A DNA stretch of 5,408 nucleotides, from contig SOIA01000099.1 in NCBI GenBank assembly GCA_004378665.1, positions 1 to 5,408 on the forward strand, written 5' to 3'. A program made the translations under genes and the position numbers. Shown here in pieces: positions 1 through 5,408 of the stretch. The notes under the pieces are model-generated. The model was not told where the DNA came from and did not search any database. It worked only from the letters and a program-made list of their open reading frames with translations. The first letter of the stretch is position 1. Each line of letters opens with the position of its first letter. The DNA comes from Candidatus Aminicenantota bacterium (GTDB taxonomy: Bacteria > Acidobacteriota > Aminicenantia > Aminicenantales > Aminicenantaceae).

Positions 1-1
1 T

Positions 2-622
2 CCCGAAGAGAGATTCAAAAACCTGGAGGTCGAAGCCGCGAAACAAAAGCCCGGAGAACACGGGCTCCTGGCACTTGACTGGAACAACGGGAACCGGACC
101 ATCCTGGTGGATGTCCGCCTGAGCGGCCTGCTGATCGGACAAACGCTTCACACCCAGGCACATGAGATATACCGGGCGTTGATCGAAGGCACGGCTTTCG
201 GCGCACTGACCATCATCAACCGGATCGAGGAATACGGAGTCAAAGTCGAAGAAGTCATGAATTGTGGAGGGCTGGCCGCGAAAAATCCTTTCCTCATGAA
301 GATCTATGCCGATATCACCGGACGACCGATGAAGGTTTCCGGAAGCGACCAGACCTGCGCTTTGGGGGCTGCCATCTTCGGGGCTGTGGCGGCAGGAAAA
401 AAAGAGGGTGGATTCTCGACGGTGGAGGACGCACAAAAAACCCTGACCGGCATCAAGGAAACTCACGAACCTAACCCTGAAAACCACGATGTCTACACGG
501 AATTGTTTCGTCTCTACAGCCAGCTCCATGATTCCTTCGGGATTCAAGCCTGGTCAGGTAATCTCCATAATGTCATGAAAGACCTCATCTCTCTGAGGGA
601 AAGACAGAGGAAATCCGAATGA
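2..622 (+). CDS. araB: L-ribulokinase, C-terminal part (5' end outside the window)
   Basis: Phosphorylates L-ribulose to L-ribulose-5-phosphate with ATP in the cytosol, the second step of L-arabinose catabolism. The frame is open from the left edge to the TGA at 620-622, giving 206 residues. Ribulokinases usually have about 550, so only the C-terminal FGGY kinase domain is seen. Visible marks are LDWNNGNR (window residues 25-32), close to the ribulokinase LDWWNGNR signature, then DVRLSGLLIGQTL, EIYRALIEGTAFG, and CGGLAAKNPFLMKIYADITGRP-like sequence starting at nt 263. Next comes DQTCALGAAIFGAVAAG, the second FGGY kinase signature region involved in nucleotide binding. A GTG at 107 lies inside the domain and is not the start. 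The stop overlaps araD by ATGA, so the two are probably translationally coupled. The NGNR block separates it from xylulokinase, glycerol kinase and rhamnulokinase/fuculokinase. L-ribulose is the likeliest substrate, but family members can also accept D-ribulose. Confidence 0.93.
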   Translation, partial: PEERFKNLEVEAAKQKPGEHGLLALDWNNGNRTILVDVRLSGLLIGQTLHTQAHEIYRALIEGTAFGALTIINRIEEYGVKVEEVMNCGGLAAKNPFLMKIYADITGRPMKVSGSDQTCALGAAIFGAVAAGKKEGGFSTVEDAQKTLTGIKETHEPNPENHDVYTELFRLYSQLHDSFGIQAWSGNLHNVMKDLISLRERQRKSE

Positions 623-1326
623 ACAGAATGAAACTAAAAGAGCAGGTTTGGCGTGCCAACATGGATTTGGCCAAGCACAACCTCGTAATCCTGACATGGG
701 GCAATGTCAGTGGATGTGACCGGAATGAGGGAATAGTGGCCATAAAGCCCAGCGGTATCTCTTACGATGAGCTGATGCCAGACGACATCGTCATCCTGGA
801 TTTGGAGGGGAACATTGTAGAAGGTGCGCTGAATCCCTCCTCAGACACTCCCGCTCATCTCGAACTCTACAAGTCCTTCGAGGAAATCTCGGCCGTCACT
901 CACACGCACAGCGAGTACGCCACCATCTTCGCCCAGGCAGGCAGAGAAATTCCTTGCCTGGGAACGACCCATGCCGACTATTTCCACGGTCCTGTCCCGG
1001 TCACGCGACAGATCCTCAAGAAGGAAGTCGAAGAAGATTATGAGGTTAACACAGGCAGAGTGATCATCGAGCGTTTTTCTGAGTTGAATCCTCTGGAGAT
1101 GCCGGCTGTTCTGGTCGCCGGCCACGGTCCGTTCACATGGGGAAGGACTCCGGATGAAGCGGTCAAAAACAGCGTGGCGTTGGAGAAGGTGGCCAAAATG
1201 GCCTGGGGAACGCTCCTTCTGAATCGGGAGTGCGAAAGGATTCCTGGATATCTTTTGAAAAAGCACCACCAGAGAAGACACGGACCGGATGCCTACTACG
1301 GCCAGAAAAAAAGGAGCAAGGAATGA
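619..1326 (+). CDS. araD: L-ribulose-5-phosphate 4-epimerase
   Basis: Converts L-ribulose-5-phosphate to D-xylulose-5-phosphate, linking L-arabinose to the pentose phosphate pathway. It is a cytosolic Zn-dependent enzyme of the class II aldolase/AraD superfamily. The product has 235 residues; E. coli AraD has 231. Zn ligands are visible as HTH at H95 and H97, plus H169 in AGHGPF. The catalytic-site acids match at D76 (PSSDTP) and D120 (THADYF). The C-terminal HGPDAYYGQ carries the conserved tyrosine. TWGNVSG (26-32) and KPSGISYD (43-50) form the phosphate-binding N-terminal part. The THADYF and VPVTR segments and the long match to AraD favour epimerase over fuculose-phosphate aldolase. The ATG at 619 is preferred over the ATG at 628 because GAGGA at 607-611 lies 7 nt upstream and the ATGA overlap couples it to araB. 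It overlaps the next gene by ATGA as well. Confidence 0.96.
   Translation: MNRMKLKEQVWRANMDLAKHNLVILTWGNVSGCDRNEGIVAIKPSGISYDELMPDDIVILDLEGNIVEGALNPSSDTPAHLELYKSFEEISAVTHTHSEYATIFAQAGREIPCLGTTHADYFHGPVPVTRQILKKEVEEDYEVNTGRVIIERFSELNPLEMPAVLVAGHGPFTWGRTPDEAVKNSVALEKVAKMAWGTLLLNRECERIPGYLLKKHHQRRHGPDAYYGQKKRSKE
1311..1316 (+). promoter_or_regulatory. Ribosome binding site fixing the isomerase start
   Basis: AAGGAG lies 6 nt upstream of the ATG at 1323, inside the last codons of araD. It decides the start: the open frame extends upstream to 1230, but that extra stretch is entirely inside araD and has no comparable site. The protein from 1323 begins MNNTPKINPGIVAVSRDCFP, as expected for this isomerase family. 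Confidence 0.85.
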
Positions 1327-2801
1327 ACAACACACCCAAGATCAACCCTGGAATCGTGGCAGTCAGCCGGGACTGTTTTCCGGTCGAACTGTCTCAGAAG
1401 AGAAAAGCCGGTGTTCTCAAAGAATGCCAGAACAAGAAGATCCCTCTCGCAGATATCGAGACGATCGTCGAGAACGAGAAGGACTCGCTGAAAGCTCTGG
1501 AGGAGATCAGGAAGAAGAAGGTCAACGCACTCGTCGTCTATCTTGGCAATTTCGGACCGGAAGGCCCGACGACCATGCTGGCTCAGAAGTTCGATGGTCC
1601 GGTCATGTTCGCGGCCGCCGCGGAGGAGAGCGGAAAAGACATGATCCAGGGAAGAGGGGATGCCTTCTGCGGAATGCTCAACGCTTCCTACAACATCGGA
1701 TTAAGAGGATTGAACCCTCACATCCCCGAATATCCTGTGGGTGTGGCCGGAGAAGTGGCAGACATGATCGCCGATTTCATTCCCGTTGCCAGAGTGATCG
1801 CCGGACTCCAAAAACTCAAGATATTTTCCTTCGGACCCAGGCCACAAGATTTTTATGCCTGCAACGCACCGATCAAGCCCCTGTTTGACCTCGGCGTGGA
1901 GGTCATGGAAAACAGCGAATTGGACCTCTACGACATTTTTCTCAAAGCCAAGGACGCCCCTGAGATCAAGGCAGTCTCAAAAGACATGGCCAAAGAGCTA
2001 GGCAAGGGCAACACCTATCCGGACCTTCTGGAAAAACTGGCTCAGTATGAAGTGGCACTGACCAAATTCATGCAAGAGAACCTTGGCGCTTCTGAGTTTG
2101 GTGTGTTTGCCAATAAATGCTGGCCCGCCTTCGAAAGCTACTTCGGATTCGTCCCCTGTTATGTCAATTCACGGCTGGCTTCCAGATGTATCCCTGTTGC
2201 CTGTGAAGTGGATATTTACGGGGCTTTAAGCGAATACATGGCCACTTGTGCCACCGAGCTTCCCGCCACACTCCTCGATATCAACAACACAGTTCCCGAT
2301 GATATGTACACAGAAGCGAAGGATAAAGTTAAGAAATATAAATCCAGCGACCTGTTCATGGGATTCCACTGCGGGAATACGGCGTCATCCTGTCTGCTCG
2401 ACGGCAAGATGAAGTACCAGCTCATCATGAACCGTTTGATGGAACTCGGAAAAAAACCGGATATCACGAGAGGAACGCTGGAAGGCCGGATCCGGTCCGG
2501 CGACATGACGATCTTTCGATTGCAGTCCACAGCCGATGCTGCGCTCCGGGCCTACATCGCCGAAGGGGAAGTCCTGGATATCGACCCCAAGTCATTCGGC
2601 AGTATCGGGGTATTCGCCGTCAAAGAGATGGCCCGCTTCTACCGTCATGTGCTCATCGATAAAAGATTCCCTCACCACACAGCCGTGGCATTCAAACACA
2701 CCGGTAAGGTCTTATTTGCCGCACTCAGGATGCTCGGGATCGAGGATATCGGGTTTAACCTTCCTGAAGGTACGTTTTACGACGGCGAAAATCCATTCTG
2801 A
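1323..2801 (+). CDS. L-fucose isomerase-like sugar isomerase (probable L-arabinose isomerase of the pathway)
   Basis: Aldose-ketose isomerase of the L-fucose/L-arabinose isomerase superfamily, metal dependent and cytosolic; 492 residues from the ATG at 1323. It resembles the ~490-residue COG2407-type proteins usually annotated as fucose isomerase, not classical AraA. Landmarks are GIVAVSRDCFP (10-20), LGNFGPEGPTTMLAQKFDGP (74-93), GRGDAFCGMLN (110-120), FGPRPQDFYACN (170-181), FANKCWPAF (262-270) and RGTLEG (383-388). Likely metal ligands are E295 (ACEVDIYG) and D319 (TLLDINN). Their 24-residue spacing equals E337 to D361 of E. coli FucI. A conserved histidine in FPHH (451/452) would fit the third ligand. 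The overlap with araD and the AraB-AraD pathway imply that it makes L-ribulose. This is inference from context: FucI enzymes normally prefer L-fucose/D-arabinose, and a classical araA could lie upstream of the window. No frameshift or missing block is seen. Confidence 0.88.
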   Translation: MNNTPKINPGIVAVSRDCFPVELSQKRKAGVLKECQNKKIPLADIETIVENEKDSLKALEEIRKKKVNALVVYLGNFGPEGPTTMLAQKFDGPVMFAAAAEESGKDMIQGRGDAFCGMLNASYNIGLRGLNPHIPEYPVGVAGEVADMIADFIPVARVIAGLQKLKIFSFGPRPQDFYACNAPIKPLFDLGVEVMENSELDLYDIFLKAKDAPEIKAVSKDMAKELGKGNTYPDLLEKLAQYEVALTKFMQENLGASEFGVFANKCWPAFESYFGFVPCYVNSRLASRCIPVACEVDIYGALSEYMATCATELPATLLDINNTVPDDMYTEAKDKVKKYKSSDLFMGFHCGNTASSCLLDGKMKYQLIMNRLMELGKKPDITRGTLEGRIRSGDMTIFRLQSTADAALRAYIAEGEVLDIDPKSFGSIGVFAVKEMARFYRHVLIDKRFPHHTAVAFKHTGKVLFAALRMLGIEDIGFNLPEGTFYDGENPF

Positions 2802-2890
2802 TTATCTTCCCAAGCTGCGTTAGACTTCTCAAAAACTTTCTATCGGTTCATCTTTCTGAGAAAGCTCAGGACAGTGGATTCCGAAAACAC

Positions 2891-2921
2891 GCAACTTTTG
2901 CCCCAGCGAGTCAAAAGCTGC
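2891..2921 (-). repeat. Inverted repeat, 10-bp stem
   Basis: GCAACTTTTG (2891-2900) and CAAAAGCTGC (2912-2921) form a 10-bp stem around an 11-nt loop. The only imperfect pair is A.C in plus-strand RNA but G.U in minus-strand RNA, so the hairpin is better as a minus-strand transcript. No T-run follows it on either strand, so it is not a standard terminator. Confidence 0.6.
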
Positions 2922-2930
2922 TCGGTTTCA

Positions 2931-2964
2931 GGCTCCGCTCTCCTCACCTCATCGGTGCGGAACC
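2931..2964 (-). repeat. Inverted repeat, 8-bp stem with inner ACC/GGT pairing
   Basis: GGCTCCGC (2931-2938) pairs with GCGGAACC (2957-2964). A further ACC (2946-2948) can pair with GGT (2954-2956) inside, stacking on one side and leaving a 7-nt bulge on the other. The one imperfect outer pair is again A.C on plus and G.U on minus. It lies 9 nt from the neighbouring 2891-2921 hairpin. Confidence 0.5.
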
Positions 2965-3048
2965 ATGCCCGCTCCGCCTTCAAACGGTTTTCCCACCCAC
3001 TGCCCTTCGCTTATCTGGCGAGAGGGACAGGGAAGGACTGGCGCTCAA

Positions 3049-3081
3049 AATTTGAAGGGAGCGAAGCCATCCCCTCAAATT
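3049..3081 (-). terminator. Possible rho-independent terminator of the hydrolase-DUF547 gene
   Basis: AATTTGAAGGGA (3049-3060) and TCCCCTCAAATT (3070-3081) form a 12-bp stem with a 9-nt loop, beginning 4 nt beyond the minus-strand stop codon. Read on the minus strand, all pairs form (one G.U), and the 3' arm runs into TTTT before GAG. That T-tract is short, and the outer stem is AT-rich, so termination may be weak. In plus-strand RNA the same stem has an A.C mismatch and ends in TTAAT, which is poorer. Confidence 0.45.
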
Positions 3082-3085
3082 AATC

Positions 3086-5260
3086 TCAGCGGTTCAGGTT
3101 CCAGTCATAATGCAGGTATTCGATCTTTAATCGTTCGTGTTCTTTTCTGACGAAATCCTTGGCTTTGTCGTCCACAAGGTAGTCAACGATAAAATCCAGG
3201 ATCGTGTTTCTTCCTCCAAAGTCTTTTTCATACCAGCGGAAAATCTCAGAGATCAATATTTTCCCCTCTTCTGGGAGGACCAGAACTTCTGAGGAGTTGA
3301 TAAAACTGCTCGCAGCTTTTTCTAACTGCTGGTCGATTTTTTCGAAATCATAGAAATCGATCGGTGCACAGGACCTCGATCCGCAGACCAGAGCAAAGTG
3401 GATACGTGGATCAACAGGCTTCAAGATCCAGGCTCGCCGGGGATCACCGGGCCCGAAAGGCCGTGCCAGCCGGAAATAAGGCCTGACATTTCCGCGGAGG
3501 ATTCCGTGCTCAATATCATCCGGGGAGAAAAGATAATCGCCGATCTGATACTTGATCTTCCTGAAGAACTCCGGCGCCTCTTTAATCGAGTTCTTAATCT
3601 TCAGCGTGATGATCCCATCCACGACGATGGTGTTGTAGAGGTTTATCCAGAATGCCAGCTTCTCCTTTCGGCCTTTGAGTTGGCCAGGATTGAAATCTTT
3701 CAGCCCGTTGGTGAGGATACGGTAAAGTTGAAATTCAGGACTTTCACGCAATCTCTCATAATCCACGAGACCGCGTTTGGTATCATAATAATGATCGCGC
3801 ATACTACGGATGGACTTCATCAATTCCGCTCCGAGTTTCTCGGGCGGGGCATCCGGCCTTTCCTGACCGCTGTTCAAAATCTGGCTGCCCGGAAAAATCT
3901 TTTTCACTGATTTCTTAAGATCAAATCCAATCTCCTCACTCTCATAAAACTCTTCAACAAGGTCAATGAAAAGAGCTGCTGTCCAGCTGAAGTTGTCGCC
4001 ACCGTAGCCAGTCCCGTCGAAAGAGTCGAAGTATTCATGAAACCCGAAACGGATAGGGAGCTGAAGAAGGTCTTTCCTCATGGAGTCCGCTTTGAGCGTG
4101 TAGCCGTAGCGCTTTAAACCATGGGCCAGCATCCAGTTGATGTTGATCCATACCGGACCGCGCCAGTAATTGTGACGGTCGTAATCCTCTTTCTGAGTAT
4201 CATAATTCGGGATGGTGAAGCAGTTTCCCTGGTGGAGACTACAGAAGGAGGCTGAGTTCAATCGTTCGTATACAGTTTGAGCCTGCTCACGCGTGGCAGC
4301 TCCGGCGAACAGCGGAAGAAATCCTGCGGCCGTGTCGATCTCGATCAGTTCTCCTGTGATCAAATCGCAGGCATCAAAAATGCCGTGTTCTTCATGCCAG
4401 AGCTTCATCTGTAACGCCGTAGATGTCTTCTTGGTCCAGGATTGGGGAAGATCGGGGGATTCGTCGATAGCTTCAGCAATCCTTGCCAGTGACTCATTGG
4501 CCCGGCACAGAATGGAGTTGAAGAGTGGATCCTGGATGAGGAATTCACATGACTTGCGGATGCAGTCTTCATCGTAATCGCAGCGGCGGAAAAAATCGAC
4601 CAGATAGATATACCGGTCGTAATCTGCATCAGAAGGCCTCATGTTGGGGTCTGTGACGTGCTCCAGGTCTCTCCGAGTGTAATCAGGGAGTGAAGTATCG
4701 ATCTTGATCCGTTTTAAGGGGATATCCCAGGTCGGAGAGTTGTCGATGCCGGACTCCCAGGGATGCCGGATGTAGACGAGTCCCTGCTTTTTAGGATCAC
4801 GTTCCCTGTAGAGATACTGATGAAAGGCGATAAGCTTAGGGTAAATCCTCTTAAGAAACGGAAGAATCCGGCGCGGTTGGCGGGCATTCTGGTAAATCTC
4901 TTCGACTGCAATCGCATGCACGGGTGGCATTGTGATGCCTGAAGTCAACTTATTCCTGGGAGCATGGGGAGAACGCTCTGTCTGCCAGAAATCCGGCTCT
5001 GGGAAATAATGACCGAGCTCCTTCGGATCGAACACGATCTGGGGAAGCATTCCGTTGGCCCACTGCGCCTCGAACAGCGTTTCAATCTCGAGAATGGCCT
5101 GTGCAGTGTTGTAATGAGACTTACCCAAAGCGATGAAGCCTGAATCCCAGTTCCATTGATGAGGGTAAAGGGAAGGGGCCGGCTTTGTGGACTTCCCGGT
5201 CCAGTTACTCGCAAGAATCTGCTTGGCTTTTCCTATGTAATCCGCAAAAATTCTAGACAT
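3086..5260 (-). CDS. GH63-related MGH1-like glycoside hydrolase fused to DUF547
   Basis: A 724-residue protein without signal peptide or membrane segment, so probably cytosolic. Residues ~1-440 are an (alpha/alpha)6-barrel hydrolase like mannosylglycerate/glucosylglycerate hydrolases (family usually ~400-450 residues). Blocks in order: YPHQWNWDSGF (32-42), NGMLPQIVF (69-77), HPWESGIDNSPTWD (166-179), AAGFLPLFAG (311-320), YWRGPVWININW (365-376), FHEYFDS (407-413), GGDNFSWTAAL (420-430). D173 and E409 match the acid and base known in Thermus MGH (D182/E419), with nearly identical spacing. It likely releases a sugar from an alpha-glycoside such as glucosyl- or mannosylglycerate; the substrate is inferred. 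Residues ~475-724 are a complete DUF547 domain: GLVDYERL, LAFWINLYN (535-543), DDIEHGILRG (581-590), HFALVCGSRSCAPI (621-634), FRWYEKDFGG, and terminal YDWNLN. DUF547 function is unknown. The ATG at 5260 follows an in-frame TGA two codons upstream and lacks a clear Shine-Dalgarno. The gene is convergent with the ara operon. Confidence 0.85.
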   Translation of the reverse strand: MSRIFADYIGKAKQILASNWTGKSTKPAPSLYPHQWNWDSGFIALGKSHYNTAQAILEIETLFEAQWANGMLPQIVFDPKELGHYFPEPDFWQTERSPHAPRNKLTSGITMPPVHAIAVEEIYQNARQPRRILPFLKRIYPKLIAFHQYLYRERDPKKQGLVYIRHPWESGIDNSPTWDIPLKRIKIDTSLPDYTRRDLEHVTDPNMRPSDADYDRYIYLVDFFRRCDYDEDCIRKSCEFLIQDPLFNSILCRANESLARIAEAIDESPDLPQSWTKKTSTALQMKLWHEEHGIFDACDLITGELIEIDTAAGFLPLFAGAATREQAQTVYERLNSASFCSLHQGNCFTIPNYDTQKEDYDRHNYWRGPVWININWMLAHGLKRYGYTLKADSMRKDLLQLPIRFGFHEYFDSFDGTGYGGDNFSWTAALFIDLVEEFYESEEIGFDLKKSVKKIFPGSQILNSGQERPDAPPEKLGAELMKSIRSMRDHYYDTKRGLVDYERLRESPEFQLYRILTNGLKDFNPGQLKGRKEKLAFWINLYNTIVVDGIITLKIKNSIKEAPEFFRKIKYQIGDYLFSPDDIEHGILRGNVRPYFRLARPFGPGDPRRAWILKPVDPRIHFALVCGSRSCAPIDFYDFEKIDQQLEKAASSFINSSEVLVLPEEGKILISEIFRWYEKDFGGRNTILDFIVDYLVDDKAKDFVRKEHERLKIEYLHYDWNLNR

Positions 5261-5268
5261 CTGTCAAT

Positions 5269-5285
5269 TTGGGGACGTTCCCCAA
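5269..5285. repeat. Perfect 17-nt palindrome just upstream of the hydrolase start
   Basis: TTGGGGACGTTCCCCAA has 7-bp arms and a 3-nt centre. Only 8 nt separate it from the minus-strand ATG, so it would lie over the usual ribosome-binding position. It could be a hairpin limiting translation, an operator, or one arm of a REP-like dispersed repeat. From memory, similar GGGGACGTTCCCC hairpins recur between genes in some bacteria, sometimes near IS200-like REP transposases; no transposase is visible here. Confidence 0.55.
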
Positions 5286-5296
5286 GGTACCACCTT
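5284..5296. repeat. Second palindrome abutting the first
   Basis: AAGGTACCACCTT has 5-bp arms around a 3-nt centre and shares its first AA with the end of the 5269-5285 palindrome. The two could form tandem hairpins or alternative structures in the leader RNA. By itself such a short repeat could be chance; its contact with the longer one is what makes it notable. Confidence 0.35.
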
Positions 5297-5408
5297 AGCG
5301 ATTTGAAACCATTAGAATGTTAAACCCACTCTGAATTTTATGAGAATTTTTCTTAACAATATCGTCTTTCTCTATTTATGGGCATTTTTACCACACATAA
5401 GGCAACAA
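5297..5408 (-). promoter_or_regulatory. AT-rich upstream region of the hydrolase-DUF547 gene
   Basis: The stretch is much richer in A and T than the coding regions and probably contains the promoter for the minus-strand gene. TAAAAT and TCTAAT on the minus strand look like -10 elements, but neither has a convincing -35 box at 16-18 bp, so no promoter is assigned. GAATTTT occurs twice (5333-5339 and 5344-5350), 11 bp apart start to start, which could mark a protein site. No coding sequence or RNA gene is seen up to the window edge. Confidence 0.3.

Larger units (their letters stand above)
2802..3085. other. Convergent intergenic region, structured, no credible gene
   Basis: This 284-bp gap separates the stop codons of two convergent operons. 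Short open frames here have no ribosome binding site and no recognisable protein. It holds several inverted repeats: a short CTTTC/GAAAG hairpin at 2852-2864, the stems at 2891-2921 and 2931-2964, and the terminator-like stem at 3049-3081. Repeated CTCCGC words occur near 2933 and 2972. No hairpin followed by a T-run is seen for the plus-strand operon. It may be a structured 3' UTR, a small RNA or a dispersed non-coding repeat; the sequence alone does not decide. Confidence 0.6.

Noticed and set aside
1230..1322. Longer isomerase with its start at 1230
   Set aside because: The added 31 residues are an alternative reading of araD. The strong AAGGAG before 1323 and the family-like N-terminus support the shorter protein.
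841..1345. Minus-strand open frames across araD
   Set aside because: araD is complete with all expected zinc and active-site residues on the plus strand; the antisense translations show no family features.
1..2801. Reading the operon as an L-fucose pathway (fucK, fucA, fucI) because of the isomerase
   Set aside because: The kinase carries ribulokinase NGNR-type sequence, and the aldolase-family protein matches AraD in length, THADYF and the terminal YYGQ; only the isomerase is fucose-like.
2802..3085. CRISPR array or tRNA in the convergent gap
   Set aside because: There are no regularly spaced direct repeats, and no cloverleaf with a T-loop GTTC..A motif was found; the repeats are inverted hairpins.
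2874..3150. Two short plus-strand open frames in the convergent gap
   Set aside because: No ribosome binding site and no recognisable sequence; one runs into the antisense of the hydrolase gene. The stretch is better explained by inverted repeats.
3398..3910. 170-residue plus-strand open frame opposite the DUF547 region
   Set aside because: It lies wholly antisense to a well-supported coding region with conserved motifs, has no recognisable domain and no clear ribosome binding site.
3049..5285. Hydrolase gene as a mobile cassette bounded by related ends (AATTTGAGGGGA on the minus strand at one end, AATTTGGGGA on the plus strand at the other)
   Set aside because: The resemblance is only about 10 bases with an indel, there is no target duplication or recombinase, and each end has a simpler explanation as terminator or leader palindrome.

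Overview
The window is bacterial DNA with moderate GC, tightly packed genes and clear Shine-Dalgarno sites on the plus strand. Nothing in it fixes the phylum. It carries sugar catabolism genes, with no rRNA, tRNA, phage or recognisable transposase gene.

Positions 1 to 2801 (+) hold the end of a pentose catabolic operon. The 5' gene, cut by the window edge, is the C-terminal third of an L-ribulokinase (AraB family). It overlaps L-ribulose-5-phosphate 4-epimerase (AraD) by ATGA. AraD in turn overlaps, again by ATGA, a 492-residue isomerase of the L-fucose isomerase-like family (COG2407 type). Kinase and epimerase together define the L-ribulose to L-ribulose-5-P to D-xylulose-5-P route. The third gene sits where a classical AraA would be expected, so it probably makes L-ribulose from L-arabinose, although its family is normally labelled fucose/D-arabinose isomerase. 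Promoter, regulator and transporter are not in the window.

Positions 2802 to 3085 are a 284-bp convergent intergenic region without a credible gene but rich in inverted repeats. The three best stems each contain one imperfect pair that is A.C in plus-strand RNA and G.U in minus-strand RNA. They therefore fold better as minus-strand RNA. The one nearest the minus-strand stop codon may be that gene's terminator.

Positions 3086 to 5260 (-) encode one 724-residue cytosolic protein with two modules. The N-terminal ~440 residues are a GH63-related (MGH1-like) glycoside hydrolase of the mannosylglycerate/glucosylglycerate hydrolase type, with both expected catalytic acids. The C-terminal ~250 residues are a complete DUF547 domain of unknown function. 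This fusion is the most unusual item here. The gene is convergent with the ara operon and not co-transcribed with it.

Positions 5261 to 5408 are the AT-rich leader of that gene. It contains a perfect 17-nt palindrome 8 nt upstream of the start codon, an abutting second palindrome, and no obvious Shine-Dalgarno sequence.
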